A stretch of DNA of 64,000 bases, taken from NCBI GenBank assembly GCA_003712165.1, contig RHLH01000001.1, forward strand, positions 2,453,575-2,517,574, given 5' to 3'. The number at the start of each line of letters is the position of its first letter. Position 1 is the first letter of the stretch. Source of the stretch: Phycisphaera sp. (GTDB lineage: Bacteria > Planctomycetota > Phycisphaerae > Phycisphaerales > UBA1924). The notes below the pieces were generated by a model, which ran no database searches, was not told where the DNA came from, and worked only from the letters and a program-made list of their open reading frames with translations. Of the stretch, positions 8,921-15,792 are shown in pieces. The translations under genes were made by a program, and so were the position numbers.

Positions 8921-9895
8921 TCAAGCCGCCTGCTGCGTTGACTGCGAAGGCTGCTGGATCATGCTTCCCGTCTCGATGTCGGTTGCGACGACCTGGTTCC
9001 TGCCGCCCTTCTTGGCTCGATAGAGCGTCTTGTCTGTGTCATCGAGCCACTTCTCGGGCGTGATTTCGACGGCCTTTTCGGTCCCGGTCACACCGATCGA
9101 GACGGTGATCTTCCGCTCCGGGTGCGCGGGCCAGTTCATCTCGCTCAGTTCCTGCCTGATGCGCTCGCACACACCGGCAGCGTCTGCGGGCGAAGTCTCG
9201 GGCATGATCAGTGCGAATTCCTCACCGCCGTACCGGCAAGCAATGTCAGTGACTCGGCACACGCGCTTAACGAGTTTGGCGAAACTCTGGAGCACGGCAT
9301 CACCCGCGGGATGCCCGTAGGTGTCGTTGATCGACTTGAAATGGTCGAGGTCAAACAGCGCGACGCTCAACGACTTGCTGTGACGCTTGTTATCCGCGAT
9401 GCACTCGTTCCAGCGATCGTCGAAGTGTGTACGGTTCCAGAGCCCGGTGAGCCCATCAACATGCGCTAGTCTTGCGAGCATATCGACGAGATCAGACATT
9501 CTCAGAGCGGCCCGCAGACGGACGCGGAGCTCCATCAGATCGAATGGCTTTGTGACGTAGTCCACTGCGCCCAGATCGAAGGCAACAACTTTGTCCGCCG
9601 GACTGTGCAGTCCCGACAGAACGATCACTGGGATGTCGCGCGACGAGGTAGTGTCCTTGAGCTGCCTGAGCACCTCGAACCCATCGAGGTCGGGCATATC
9701 AAGATCGAGCAGGATCAGACTTGGTGCTTCCTGTTCAGCCATCGCCAGGCCGGTGACGCCATCAAGTGCCGAAAGCAGCATGATGTTTTCTTGGCGCAGC
9801 CTCGCCTGGAGAAGACGGTGCACATCTTCCGAATCATCCATGACCAGAACGCTGTGGCGCCTCTCATCAGATTCGTTGGCTTGGGTATTGGGCAT
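8921..9895 (-). CDS. Response regulator with REC and GGDEF domains (diguanylate cyclase)
   Basis: 324 residues. The REC domain (about 14-130) has the acidic pair MDDS, phospho-acceptor Asp64 in ILLDLDMPDLDGF, the conserved Ser in VLSG and Lys in VTKPFD. The GGDEF domain (about 145-300) has FDLDHFKSINDTYGHPAGD and the active GGEEF at 223-227. An RVTD motif five residues before GGEEF matches the inhibitory I-site (RxxD), so product feedback by c-di-GMP is likely. It makes c-di-GMP when phosphorylated. It lies 63 bp downstream of an Hpt gene on the same strand. No histidine kinase is nearby, so the kinase must act in trans. Confidence 0.93.
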   Translation of the reverse strand: MPNTQANESDERRHSVLVMDDSEDVHRLLQARLRQENIMLLSALDGVTGLAMAEQEAPSLILLDLDMPDLDGFEVLRQLKDTTSSRDIPVIVLSGLHSPADKVVAFDLGAVDYVTKPFDLMELRVRLRAALRMSDLVDMLARLAHVDGLTGLWNRTHFDDRWNECIADNKRHSKSLSVALFDLDHFKSINDTYGHPAGDAVLQSFAKLVKRVCRVTDIACRYGGEEFALIMPETSPADAAGVCERIRQELSEMNWPAHPERKITVSIGVTGTEKAVEITPEKWLDDTDKTLYRAKKGGRNQVVATDIETGSMIQQPSQSTQQAA

Positions 9896-9958
9896 CAGGA
9901 AGCTATCTCTCTCAAGAAGTGTGCTTGAAAACGAACCAAAGCCATCCAGACGTCTAAT

Positions 9959-10285
9959 CTAAGCAGCCATACGGCTGCACACATCGAGCAAGGCAGAGAA
10001 CGGCTCAGCAGCCTGATCGAGATCGTCTTCGCCCATATTGAGCAGGGTCTGTTCGAGTTCTCCTGCCAGCGTGGTCAAGATCGGGAACCCGTAACCACCG
10101 CCGGAACCCTTGAGCTGGTGCGCCAGACGGATCAGTTGCTCCCGCTCGCCGTGCTCGTACGCAGCAGTCATCTTCTCAACACGCAAAGCCATCTTATTGA
10201 TGTACTCAAGCACAAGATCCTTCATATCTGGATCGTCAGCGAATTCGCTTCTGATGCTCGTTGGGTTGTTAGATATGTCTGCCAT
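9959..10285 (-). CDS. Histidine phosphotransfer (Hpt) domain protein
   Basis: A 108-residue four-helix Hpt protein with the phospho-acceptor His56 in LAHQLKGSGGGYGF. The ATG at 10285 has AGGGGGTG just upstream. A stand-alone Hpt passes phosphate between a hybrid kinase and a response regulator. Its place directly upstream of the REC-GGDEF gene makes that protein the natural partner (inference). The 229 bp between here and the subtilisin gene end hold no recognised element. Confidence 0.88.
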   Translation of the reverse strand: MADISNNPTSIRSEFADDPDMKDLVLEYINKMALRVEKMTAAYEHGEREQLIRLAHQLKGSGGGYGFPILTTLAGELEQTLLNMGEDDLDQAAEPFSALLDVCSRMAA

Positions 10286-10514
10286 GATCACCCCCTGACC
10301 GACGCAAACACTGATCGCTTTCGGACTCGACCACAAGTAAGGCCGACCCCGACGGCATTCGCATGCCGTCCATATCACAACATGTCGGAATCAGGTGAAC
10401 GGGTCTTCATAGAAACCCCCTAACTGCCGCACACCGAATCGACACAGAACCCACCAGAAGCGGTGCCACACACACACAACCGGCATATGACTGAGTCAGG
10501 TCACCAAAGTGTTA

Positions 10515-12059
10515 TCAGCTGCAGCCTTCGTTGAAGTTCGACATAAAGGCCGTGAAATCGGTCGGCTCGACCGTGCCGTTACCGTTCTGGTCAGCTTCAG
10601 GCTGCTCAGCAATATATGCGTTGATCCACGCAGAGAAGTCCGAAAACTCGACTCTGCCGTTCAGGTTGACATCGGCAACACAGACTCTGATGCCCATCGC
10701 AACCCCAACAGCGCGGTACGCGTTCACCCGGCCGTAACCGAATGAGATATCAAACCCAAAATTGCCAAGATCCTCCGATGAATCGGCGATAATCGTGCGA
10801 ACCTCGTCCGGTGAAAGAGCTGGATCAGCAGACAGCACAAGAGCAGCGACCCCACCAACCAGTGGGCAAGAAGCAGAAGTCCCCGACTCGAATGAGTACG
10901 TGGGCTGCCCCTGGCTGTGCCAAGTCGAGATGATACCCACACCGGGCGCCGCGACTGTCACCTCGGGCCCGTAAGTCGAGAACGAGGCCAGTTGGTCCTG
11001 GTTGTCGGTCGCGGCCACGGCAATGGTCTCGGGGTACTTCGCCGGGTATTTCACACCCTCCGTGCCCGAATTACCAGTCGATGCACAGATCACCACACCG
11101 CGGTCGTGCGCGTACTGCATCGCAGCTTGCATCAGGTCACTGCCGTTGTCTAAACCGAAACTGATCACGGCGACGCGTGCGCCGTTGTCGGCGGCCCAGA
11201 TCAGCCCCTCGCTCATCCACAGATCACTCGTGAATCCGAGGATGTTGGCAATCTTTACAGGCATGATGGGTGAACCCCAACTCATCCCTGTCATACCAGT
11301 GCCGTTGTTCGATTGTGCGGCAGCAATCCCCGCGACGTGTGTGCCGTGCGAGTTGTATATGTCATCCGCGTCGCTCGGGCTGCCCTGACCTGTCGAGTTG
11401 TAGCCGTCGATAAGCTTGTGAAAGAGGTCCGGATGGTCGTGACTCACGCCTGAGTCGAGCACCGCAATCACAATCTGCCCCGCACCGGCGTTCAAGTTCC
11501 ACGCCTCAAACGCGTCAACATCTGAATCTACAGTGCCCTCTACACCTTCGATTATCTGCCCAAGGTTGTGCAAGCTGTACTGCGTCGGGAATCCGGGATC
11601 ATTAGGTCCGTTCTGATCAGTCTGCGAACCAACCACCACCGGATCGGCCTTGATCACGGCCCTGCCTGATGCCTCAAGTACATCTGAAGCCTCGATCGAA
11701 CCCATCGATCCGTCCAGATTGACAAGGTACATCCTCGTCAGCCCCAGCGAGTCGGCCAGCGCCGGATCATCAAACGCAAAGGGCACAACAGGCCTGACGC
11801 TCGACGCGCCTGCACGCTCAAGAGCCAATTCCAGGTTGTGCGCATCAAGCGCATTTCCGACGTCGATCGAGTCGGTGCTCAGAATCGAGAGCCCATCGAA
11901 CGCGTAACCGCGATCAAGCTCAACAATAAGAGCCTGCTCGTGAAACCCTCGCAGGGCATCAGCCGTAACGATATCTGAATGGTTGTGCTGGGCATCTGCG
12001 GCAAAAGCGCATCCGAACAGGCATGCGGAGATTGCCAGTCTCCCCCCGTGAGATCGCAT
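10515..12059 (-). CDS. Secreted subtilisin-like serine peptidase (S8) with dockerin-like C-terminus
   Basis: 514 residues from the ATG at 12059, preceded by GAGGAGAGGGAA and followed by a signal peptide. A prodomain-like region (about 25-150) leads to the S8 domain with the triad Asp202 (VLDSGVSHDHPDL), His238 (NSHGTHVAGIAA) and Ser395 (ESGTSASCPL). The last 55 residues are two Ca-binding EF-hand-like repeats (DVNLNGRVEFSDFSAW and DQNGNGTVEPTDFTAF) ending NFNEGCS. This resembles the GC-type dockerin-like anchoring domain of Phycisphaerales secreted proteins. The protein is therefore likely secreted and anchored or assembled at the cell surface. The partner of the dockerin-like tail is unknown. 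Confidence 0.92.
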   Translation of the reverse strand: MRSHGGRLAISACLFGCAFAADAQHNHSDIVTADALRGFHEQALIVELDRGYAFDGLSILSTDSIDVGNALDAHNLELALERAGASSVRPVVPFAFDDPALADSLGLTRMYLVNLDGSMGSIEASDVLEASGRAVIKADPVVVGSQTDQNGPNDPGFPTQYSLHNLGQIIEGVEGTVDSDVDAFEAWNLNAGAGQIVIAVLDSGVSHDHPDLFHKLIDGYNSTGQGSPSDADDIYNSHGTHVAGIAAAQSNNGTGMTGMSWGSPIMPVKIANILGFTSDLWMSEGLIWAADNGARVAVISFGLDNGSDLMQAAMQYAHDRGVVICASTGNSGTEGVKYPAKYPETIAVAATDNQDQLASFSTYGPEVTVAAPGVGIISTWHSQGQPTYSFESGTSASCPLVGGVAALVLSADPALSPDEVRTIIADSSEDLGNFGFDISFGYGRVNAYRAVGVAMGIRVCVADVNLNGRVEFSDFSAWINAYIAEQPEADQNGNGTVEPTDFTAFMSNFNEGCS

Positions 12060-12273
12060 ATTCCCTCTCCTCAGCGGTCGTGGTCGTGACCACGACGTAG
12101 ACGCCAGACTAATGAAGTCATCGTCGCTGAGCCAGCACCTTCCTACATATTTATGTGGACGTGATCGAATGAGTACTCCGCATACATCGTTTGTCTGGGT
12201 TTTGGCCGCCGCACGTATTTGACACGCTGCAACCAAAATCGAGGGTTTTTCACAGCCTTCGCTCTTTTTAGGG

Positions 12274-12302
12274 TTGACATGTTTGCGGACCCAAGGCACC
12301 CT
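12274..12302 (+). promoter_or_regulatory. Possible promoter, perfect -35 with weak -10
   Basis: TTGACA at 12274-12279 lies 17 bp before CACCCT (12297-12302), which is a poor -10, so only the -35 is convincing. It sits 101 bp upstream of the RRRR-tail gene at 12403 in a 343 bp intergenic region (12060-12402) where I see no gene or other element. Confidence 0.35.
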
Positions 12303-12402
12303 AGTGCACATGGAGAGGGGCGTTCTGCCCGAGAGAAGAGATTTGGAGAGGCCAGCGAGGGCGATTTAAGACACCGCTTCTGCTCGGCATGGGAGACAAG
12401 AC

Positions 12403-13140
12403 ATGTTCACACTGACCACCAAGGGCGGAGTCGCCGTTGCTGCCGCCGCACTGCTGGCCGGTTCGGCCTCGGCGGATATCTCGTCCGTCGTCTTCAGCAT
12501 CACGGCGACACTCGATAACGGCAACGGCCCCTCGTACCCGCTCGAAATCGAGCTTGACCCCAGCGGTATCGATGACAACGGCGACTACCAGTGGACCCTC
12601 GCCAACCCCATCGATGTCAACGACGGCACCGGCCAGAACGTCTTCACACTTGATGACGCAGGCGTCACGATCTTTGCTGATCCCTCAGTCGCGCTGAACT
12701 TTAACGTCATCGCCGGCATGCAGAACACTGTCTTCACCGTGGATTCAGCTGTTCTTGGCTTCGCCCCGCTCGCCAATGCAGTCGGTCGTGCAACCGCTGC
12801 AGTTTCGGTCACCGACCTCAACGGCGACGGCGCCACCTTCGCTCCGACCGGTACCGGCGCCTACGGCTCGTACTACAACGGCGGCGGCACGCTCTTCCAA
12901 GAGTTGCTCCCCGGTGCAGTCGTAGCTGATCCGTTCTCGACCGCCAACGCGAACGATGTCTTCCCCGCAGTCGGTTACCAGAACATTGGGGCCACCCTGA
13001 CTGACATCCAGTCAGACTGGAACTTCACGCTCTCCGCTGGCGACCTCGCCTCGGGCACGAGCGAGTTCGAGGTGATCCCCGCTCCGGCATCCGCCGTCCT
13101 CGGCCTGGCTGCCCTCGCCGGTCTTCGCCGCCGTCGCTAA
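12403..13140 (+). CDS. Secreted protein with PEP-CTERM-like RRRR sorting tail
   Basis: 245 residues. An N-terminal signal (GGVAVAAAALLAGSASA) is followed by a beta-rich, low-Lys region with no known catalytic motif. The C-terminal tripartite signal is VIPAPASAVLGLAALAGLRRRR in type: a Pro-Ala-Pro motif, a hydrophobic helix and four arginines. Such tails direct proteins to an exosortase/archaeosortase-like system in PEP-CTERM organisms; the Phycisphaerae version lacks the Glu-Pro core (inference). It is paralogous to the next gene: both share a YNGG, LTDIQS, FNFTLSAGD..SGTS block before the tail. A strong terminator follows. Confidence 0.75.
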   Translation: MFTLTTKGGVAVAAAALLAGSASADISSVVFSITATLDNGNGPSYPLEIELDPSGIDDNGDYQWTLANPIDVNDGTGQNVFTLDDAGVTIFADPSVALNFNVIAGMQNTVFTVDSAVLGFAPLANAVGRATAAVSVTDLNGDGATFAPTGTGAYGSYYNGGGTLFQELLPGAVVADPFSTANANDVFPAVGYQNIGATLTDIQSDWNFTLSAGDLASGTSEFEVIPAPASAVLGLAALAGLRRRR

Positions 13141-13163
13141 AACCGACAAGCCAACCATATCCC

Positions 13164-13196
13164 AAAATCGCAGCCGACAGGGCTGCGATTTTTTTT
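13164..13196 (+). terminator. Rho-independent terminator
   Basis: AAAATCGCAGCC and GGCTGCGATTTT form a perfect 12 bp stem around a GACAG loop, followed by further T. It ends the transcript of the RRRR-tail gene at 12403. Confidence 0.88.
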
Positions 13197-13229
13197 ACAC
13201 AAACCATTGGCATTCTCGGGATTGGTGCA

Positions 13230-13258
13230 TTGACACGACCAGTGCCAAGTCCGATACT
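13230..13258 (+). promoter_or_regulatory. Sigma70-type promoter upstream of the second RRRR-tail gene
   Basis: TTGACA (13230-13235) and GATACT (13253-13258) are separated by exactly 17 bp. The site lies between the terminator of the previous gene and the ATG at 13336, about 75 bp upstream of it, so the two paralogues are transcribed separately. Confidence 0.6.
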
Positions 13259-13335
13259 GGGGACGGAGAGATCACATCAGGGGTTTCATGGACCCGCTGA
13301 TTGTGTGTCGGAGAGCCAGGGAGAGGAGAGACTCC

Positions 13336-14100
13336 ATGCCTCGCATGCTTACTACCGTTGCTGTTACTGCTTTGACCGCTGGTGCTGCCAGCGCGCAGGT
13401 TACCGATCCGCTGATCACCATCTCGGCTTCGAGTTCACTCGGGTCAGGTTCGGTCAGCTTCTCAAGCGCCGATGTTGGAGCGATCACGCAGCCCAACGGC
13501 GGCATCGTGTTCATTCTGCTGTCAACGCCACTGGCAATCGTTGACCAGAACAACAACAACGTGATCGGTCAGATCACCCAGTTGAATGTCGTCAACAATG
13601 CGGACAACACGGACACGATCGAGTCCGACGCGTTGCAGGCCATCGGCTTCGCAGCCTTCGCGGGCGATGCTGACACGACGTTCAACCTGACCGCCAGCTT
13701 CATCAACACTGGCTCGGTCAGCAACGCTGAACTCCGAGCGACCGGCGGCATTACCGTCACCGACAACAACGCCAACGGTGCAACACTCACCGGCGGCGGC
13801 GCGGGCGGCTCGTACTTCAACGCCTCGTACAACGGCGGCACCACCTTCGCCGACCTGATCGCTGGCCCGCTCAACGCGGCACCCGCTGGTTCGAATTCGA
13901 ACTCGCAGGATTTCCCCGCTGCACCGGGCGTCTTCCAAGCCATTGCGAACCCGCTCACCGACATCCAGTCGCAGTTCAACTTCACCCTCTCCGCCGGTGA
14001 CTCGGCAAGCGGCACGAGCGGCTTCTTCAGCGTGCCCTCCCCCGCTTCCGCTACCCTGCTCGCTCTCGCGGGTGGTGCTGCCCTTCGCCGCAGGCGATAA
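13336..14100 (+). CDS. Secreted protein with PEP-CTERM-like RRRR sorting tail, paralogue
   Basis: 254 residues from the ATG at 13336, with a purine-rich GAGAGGAGAG site in front; an earlier in-frame ATG at 13288 would bury the signal peptide (LTTVAVTALTAGAASA). The body is rich in Asn, Ala, Ser and Gly, with beta strands and no catalytic motif. The C-terminus has PSPASATLLALAGGAALRRRR in type. Similarity to the product at 12403 is strongest in the last 90 residues (LTDIQSQFNFTLSAGDSASGTS). It is probably a surface or matrix protein; the function is unknown. Confidence 0.75.
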   Translation: MPRMLTTVAVTALTAGAASAQVTDPLITISASSSLGSGSVSFSSADVGAITQPNGGIVFILLSTPLAIVDQNNNNVIGQITQLNVVNNADNTDTIESDALQAIGFAAFAGDADTTFNLTASFINTGSVSNAELRATGGITVTDNNANGATLTGGGAGGSYFNASYNGGTTFADLIAGPLNAAPAGSNSNSQDFPAAPGVFQAIANPLTDIQSQFNFTLSAGDSASGTSGFFSVPSPASATLLALAGGAALRRRR

Positions 14101-14122
14101 GGCGCACAAATGCATAACCCAC

Positions 14123-14159
14123 ACAACGCCGGCTCTCACGAGCCGGCGTTGTTCTTTTT
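14123..14159. terminator. Hairpin terminator between convergent genes
   Basis: ACAACGCCGGCTC pairs perfectly with GAGCCGGCGTTGT (13 bp stem, TCAC loop), followed by a T-rich tail. It separates the RRRR-tail gene from the convergent sixA gene. Confidence 0.88.
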
Positions 14160-14171
14160 CATGTGCACTCT

Positions 14172-14642
14172 TTAGTCGTCGTCCATCCGCAGCAAGTCTT
14201 GCAGTGTGCCGGCACCCGGGACGATATCTTCGATCTGAATCAAGGCAGCCGACCCGGTACGGAGCTGGATATCGCAATACCCCACGCCGTTGGTCAGGAG
14301 CGAGGCGAGCAGCGACACCATCGGGTTGTGGCCCACGAGCACGAGGCGGCCAGACTCGTGCGACTCAACAAGCGGGAGAACGTCCGAGATCTGGCCCCCG
14401 AGCATGAGCGCCTCGACTTCCTCGACGGGGCTGCCGAGCCTCTCTGCCAGCAGTGTCGCGGTCTGGATCGCCCTGGCTGCTCGGCTTGAAAGCACCAGAG
14501 AACCGTCAAAACCGGCTTTGGATAACGTTTCTCCGAGCCAAGAGGCTTGGTTTCGACCCCGAGTGGTGAGCTCACGATCCTCATCTCTGCCCGAGAAAGA
14601 GTCCCGTTCTGCCTTGCCGTGCCTGACAATCACCAACTCCAT
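14172..14642 (-). CDS. sixA: Phosphohistidine phosphatase SixA family
   Basis: A 156-residue histidine-phosphatase-superfamily protein. The N-terminal RHG motif (MELVIVRHGKAERD) carries the catalytic His8, and VGHNPMVSLLASLL holds the second catalytic histidine. LTTRGRNQASWLGE and VLSSRAARAIQTA are typical of SixA, which dephosphorylates Hpt-type phosphohistidines. Size fits SixA (about 160). The window also carries an Hpt protein at 9959-10285, a conceivable but untested substrate. Confidence 0.88.
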   Translation of the reverse strand: MELVIVRHGKAERDSFSGRDEDRELTTRGRNQASWLGETLSKAGFDGSLVLSSRAARAIQTATLLAERLGSPVEEVEALMLGGQISDVLPLVESHESGRLVLVGHNPMVSLLASLLTNGVGYCDIQLRTGSAALIQIEDIVPGAGTLQDLLRMDDD

Positions 14643-14757
14643 CCCGATAGACTACCAAGAGGCATCGGGAACTGCCCGGCGATTGCCGCGTCTATACCGA
14701 TACGCCCGTCGCTTTCGGATTCATGAGAGCACCAGGGTCAGGCACAGGAGACACCCA

Positions 14758-15705
14758 ATGGCTAAGCCCGTGACGATCGCACTCACCGCAACCGCACTCG
14801 TTCTTACCGCAGGCGTGCTGCCCAGCGCGATCAGCCCGATATCAGGAGTCGCCGCGGCCCAGACCGACGAGGGCGACGTCAAGAAGAAGCGCGAGAACCT
14901 GGCACTGATGCTCCGCCCGGTCACCATCAGCTTCAACGACCAGCGCCTCGAGGACGTCATGACGTTCCTCAAGGACTTCACCGGCGCCGAGATGGACGTC
15001 CACTACATCGACGACCGCAAACCCGATGCGCTCGATCCGGACACGCTCATCACGCTCGACGTCAAAGACATGTCCGCGCTGCGACTGCTCGAACGCGTGC
15101 TCGAGCAAGCCGCGAAGGACTCGTTCCAGGAGAACACCTGGCAGATGACCAGTTGGGGCTCGATCGAGTGCGGCCCGAAGAGCCTGCTCAACCGTCGCCA
15201 GCGCGTCGTGATCTACGACATCTCCGACCTGCTCTTCGAGATCCCCGATTACCAAGACGCGCCGCGCATCGATCTTCAGTCCGCGCTGCAGAGCAACCAG
15301 GGCGGCGGAGGCCAGAGCCCCTTTGACGGCGACACGAACGACGATAACGAAGAAATCGATCGTGAAGCGGCACGCAATGAAGTCATCGACCTCATCCAGA
15401 CCATCGTCGAGCCCGAGCAATGGGTTGACAACGGCGGCGACGGCGGCAACGTCAACGTCTTCCAGAACACGCTCGTCATAAGAGCACCCGACTACATGCA
15501 CCGTCAGATCGACGGCTACAGCTGGTGGCCTACCCAGTCAACACGCATCGCTGGCACCGGCGCTCGCAGGTACGTCTCCTTCACCCTCGACACCGGCATC
15601 GGAACCGTTGACGGCTTCGCCCAGCAGCCCGTGACCGCTGTGGTCGGCGGCGGCAACGGCGGCAACGGCGGCAACGGCGGCGGAGGTGGCGGCGGCGGTG
15701 GCTGA
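14758..15705 (+). CDS. Exported protein with secretin/STN-like domain and glycine-rich tail
   Basis: 315 residues from the ATG at 14758 with AGGAG nine bases upstream; longer frames overlap sixA. A signal peptide (ALTATALVLTAGVLPSAISP) is followed by PVTISFNDQRLEDVMTFLKD and ITLDVKDMSALRLLERVL, the helix-strand pattern of STN/secretin N-domains. A later YDISDLL and IIEPEQW-like segment (IQTIVEPEQWVDNGG) resembles the planctomycete secretin-like family. The protein ends in GGNGGNGGNGGGG repeats. It has no secretin barrel, so it is a stand-alone periplasmic domain of unknown role. A terminator follows. Confidence 0.65.
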   Translation: MAKPVTIALTATALVLTAGVLPSAISPISGVAAAQTDEGDVKKKRENLALMLRPVTISFNDQRLEDVMTFLKDFTGAEMDVHYIDDRKPDALDPDTLITLDVKDMSALRLLERVLEQAAKDSFQENTWQMTSWGSIECGPKSLLNRRQRVVIYDISDLLFEIPDYQDAPRIDLQSALQSNQGGGGQSPFDGDTNDDNEEIDREAARNEVIDLIQTIVEPEQWVDNGGDGGNVNVFQNTLVIRAPDYMHRQIDGYSWWPTQSTRIAGTGARRYVSFTLDTGIGTVDGFAQQPVTAVVGGGNGGNGGNGGGGGGGGG

Positions 15706-15729
15706 TCCATCACTTCGACCATGAATGAG

Positions 15730-15758
15730 AAAGCCGCGTGCTGAGGCACGCGGCTTTT
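15730..15758. terminator. Hairpin terminator between convergent genes
   Basis: AAAGCCGCGTGC pairs with GCACGCGGCTTT around a TGAG loop and is followed by T. It can serve both the exported protein on the plus strand and gcvP on the minus strand. Confidence 0.85.
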
Positions 15759-15792
15759 CATTTGCACACTTAGTCTTTGCTCTCGCTCTCGA

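Noticed and set aside
15646..15703. GGCGGCAAC-type repeats
   Set aside because: Encodes the GGN/G tail of the exported STN-like protein; low complexity, not a CRISPR or regulatory array.
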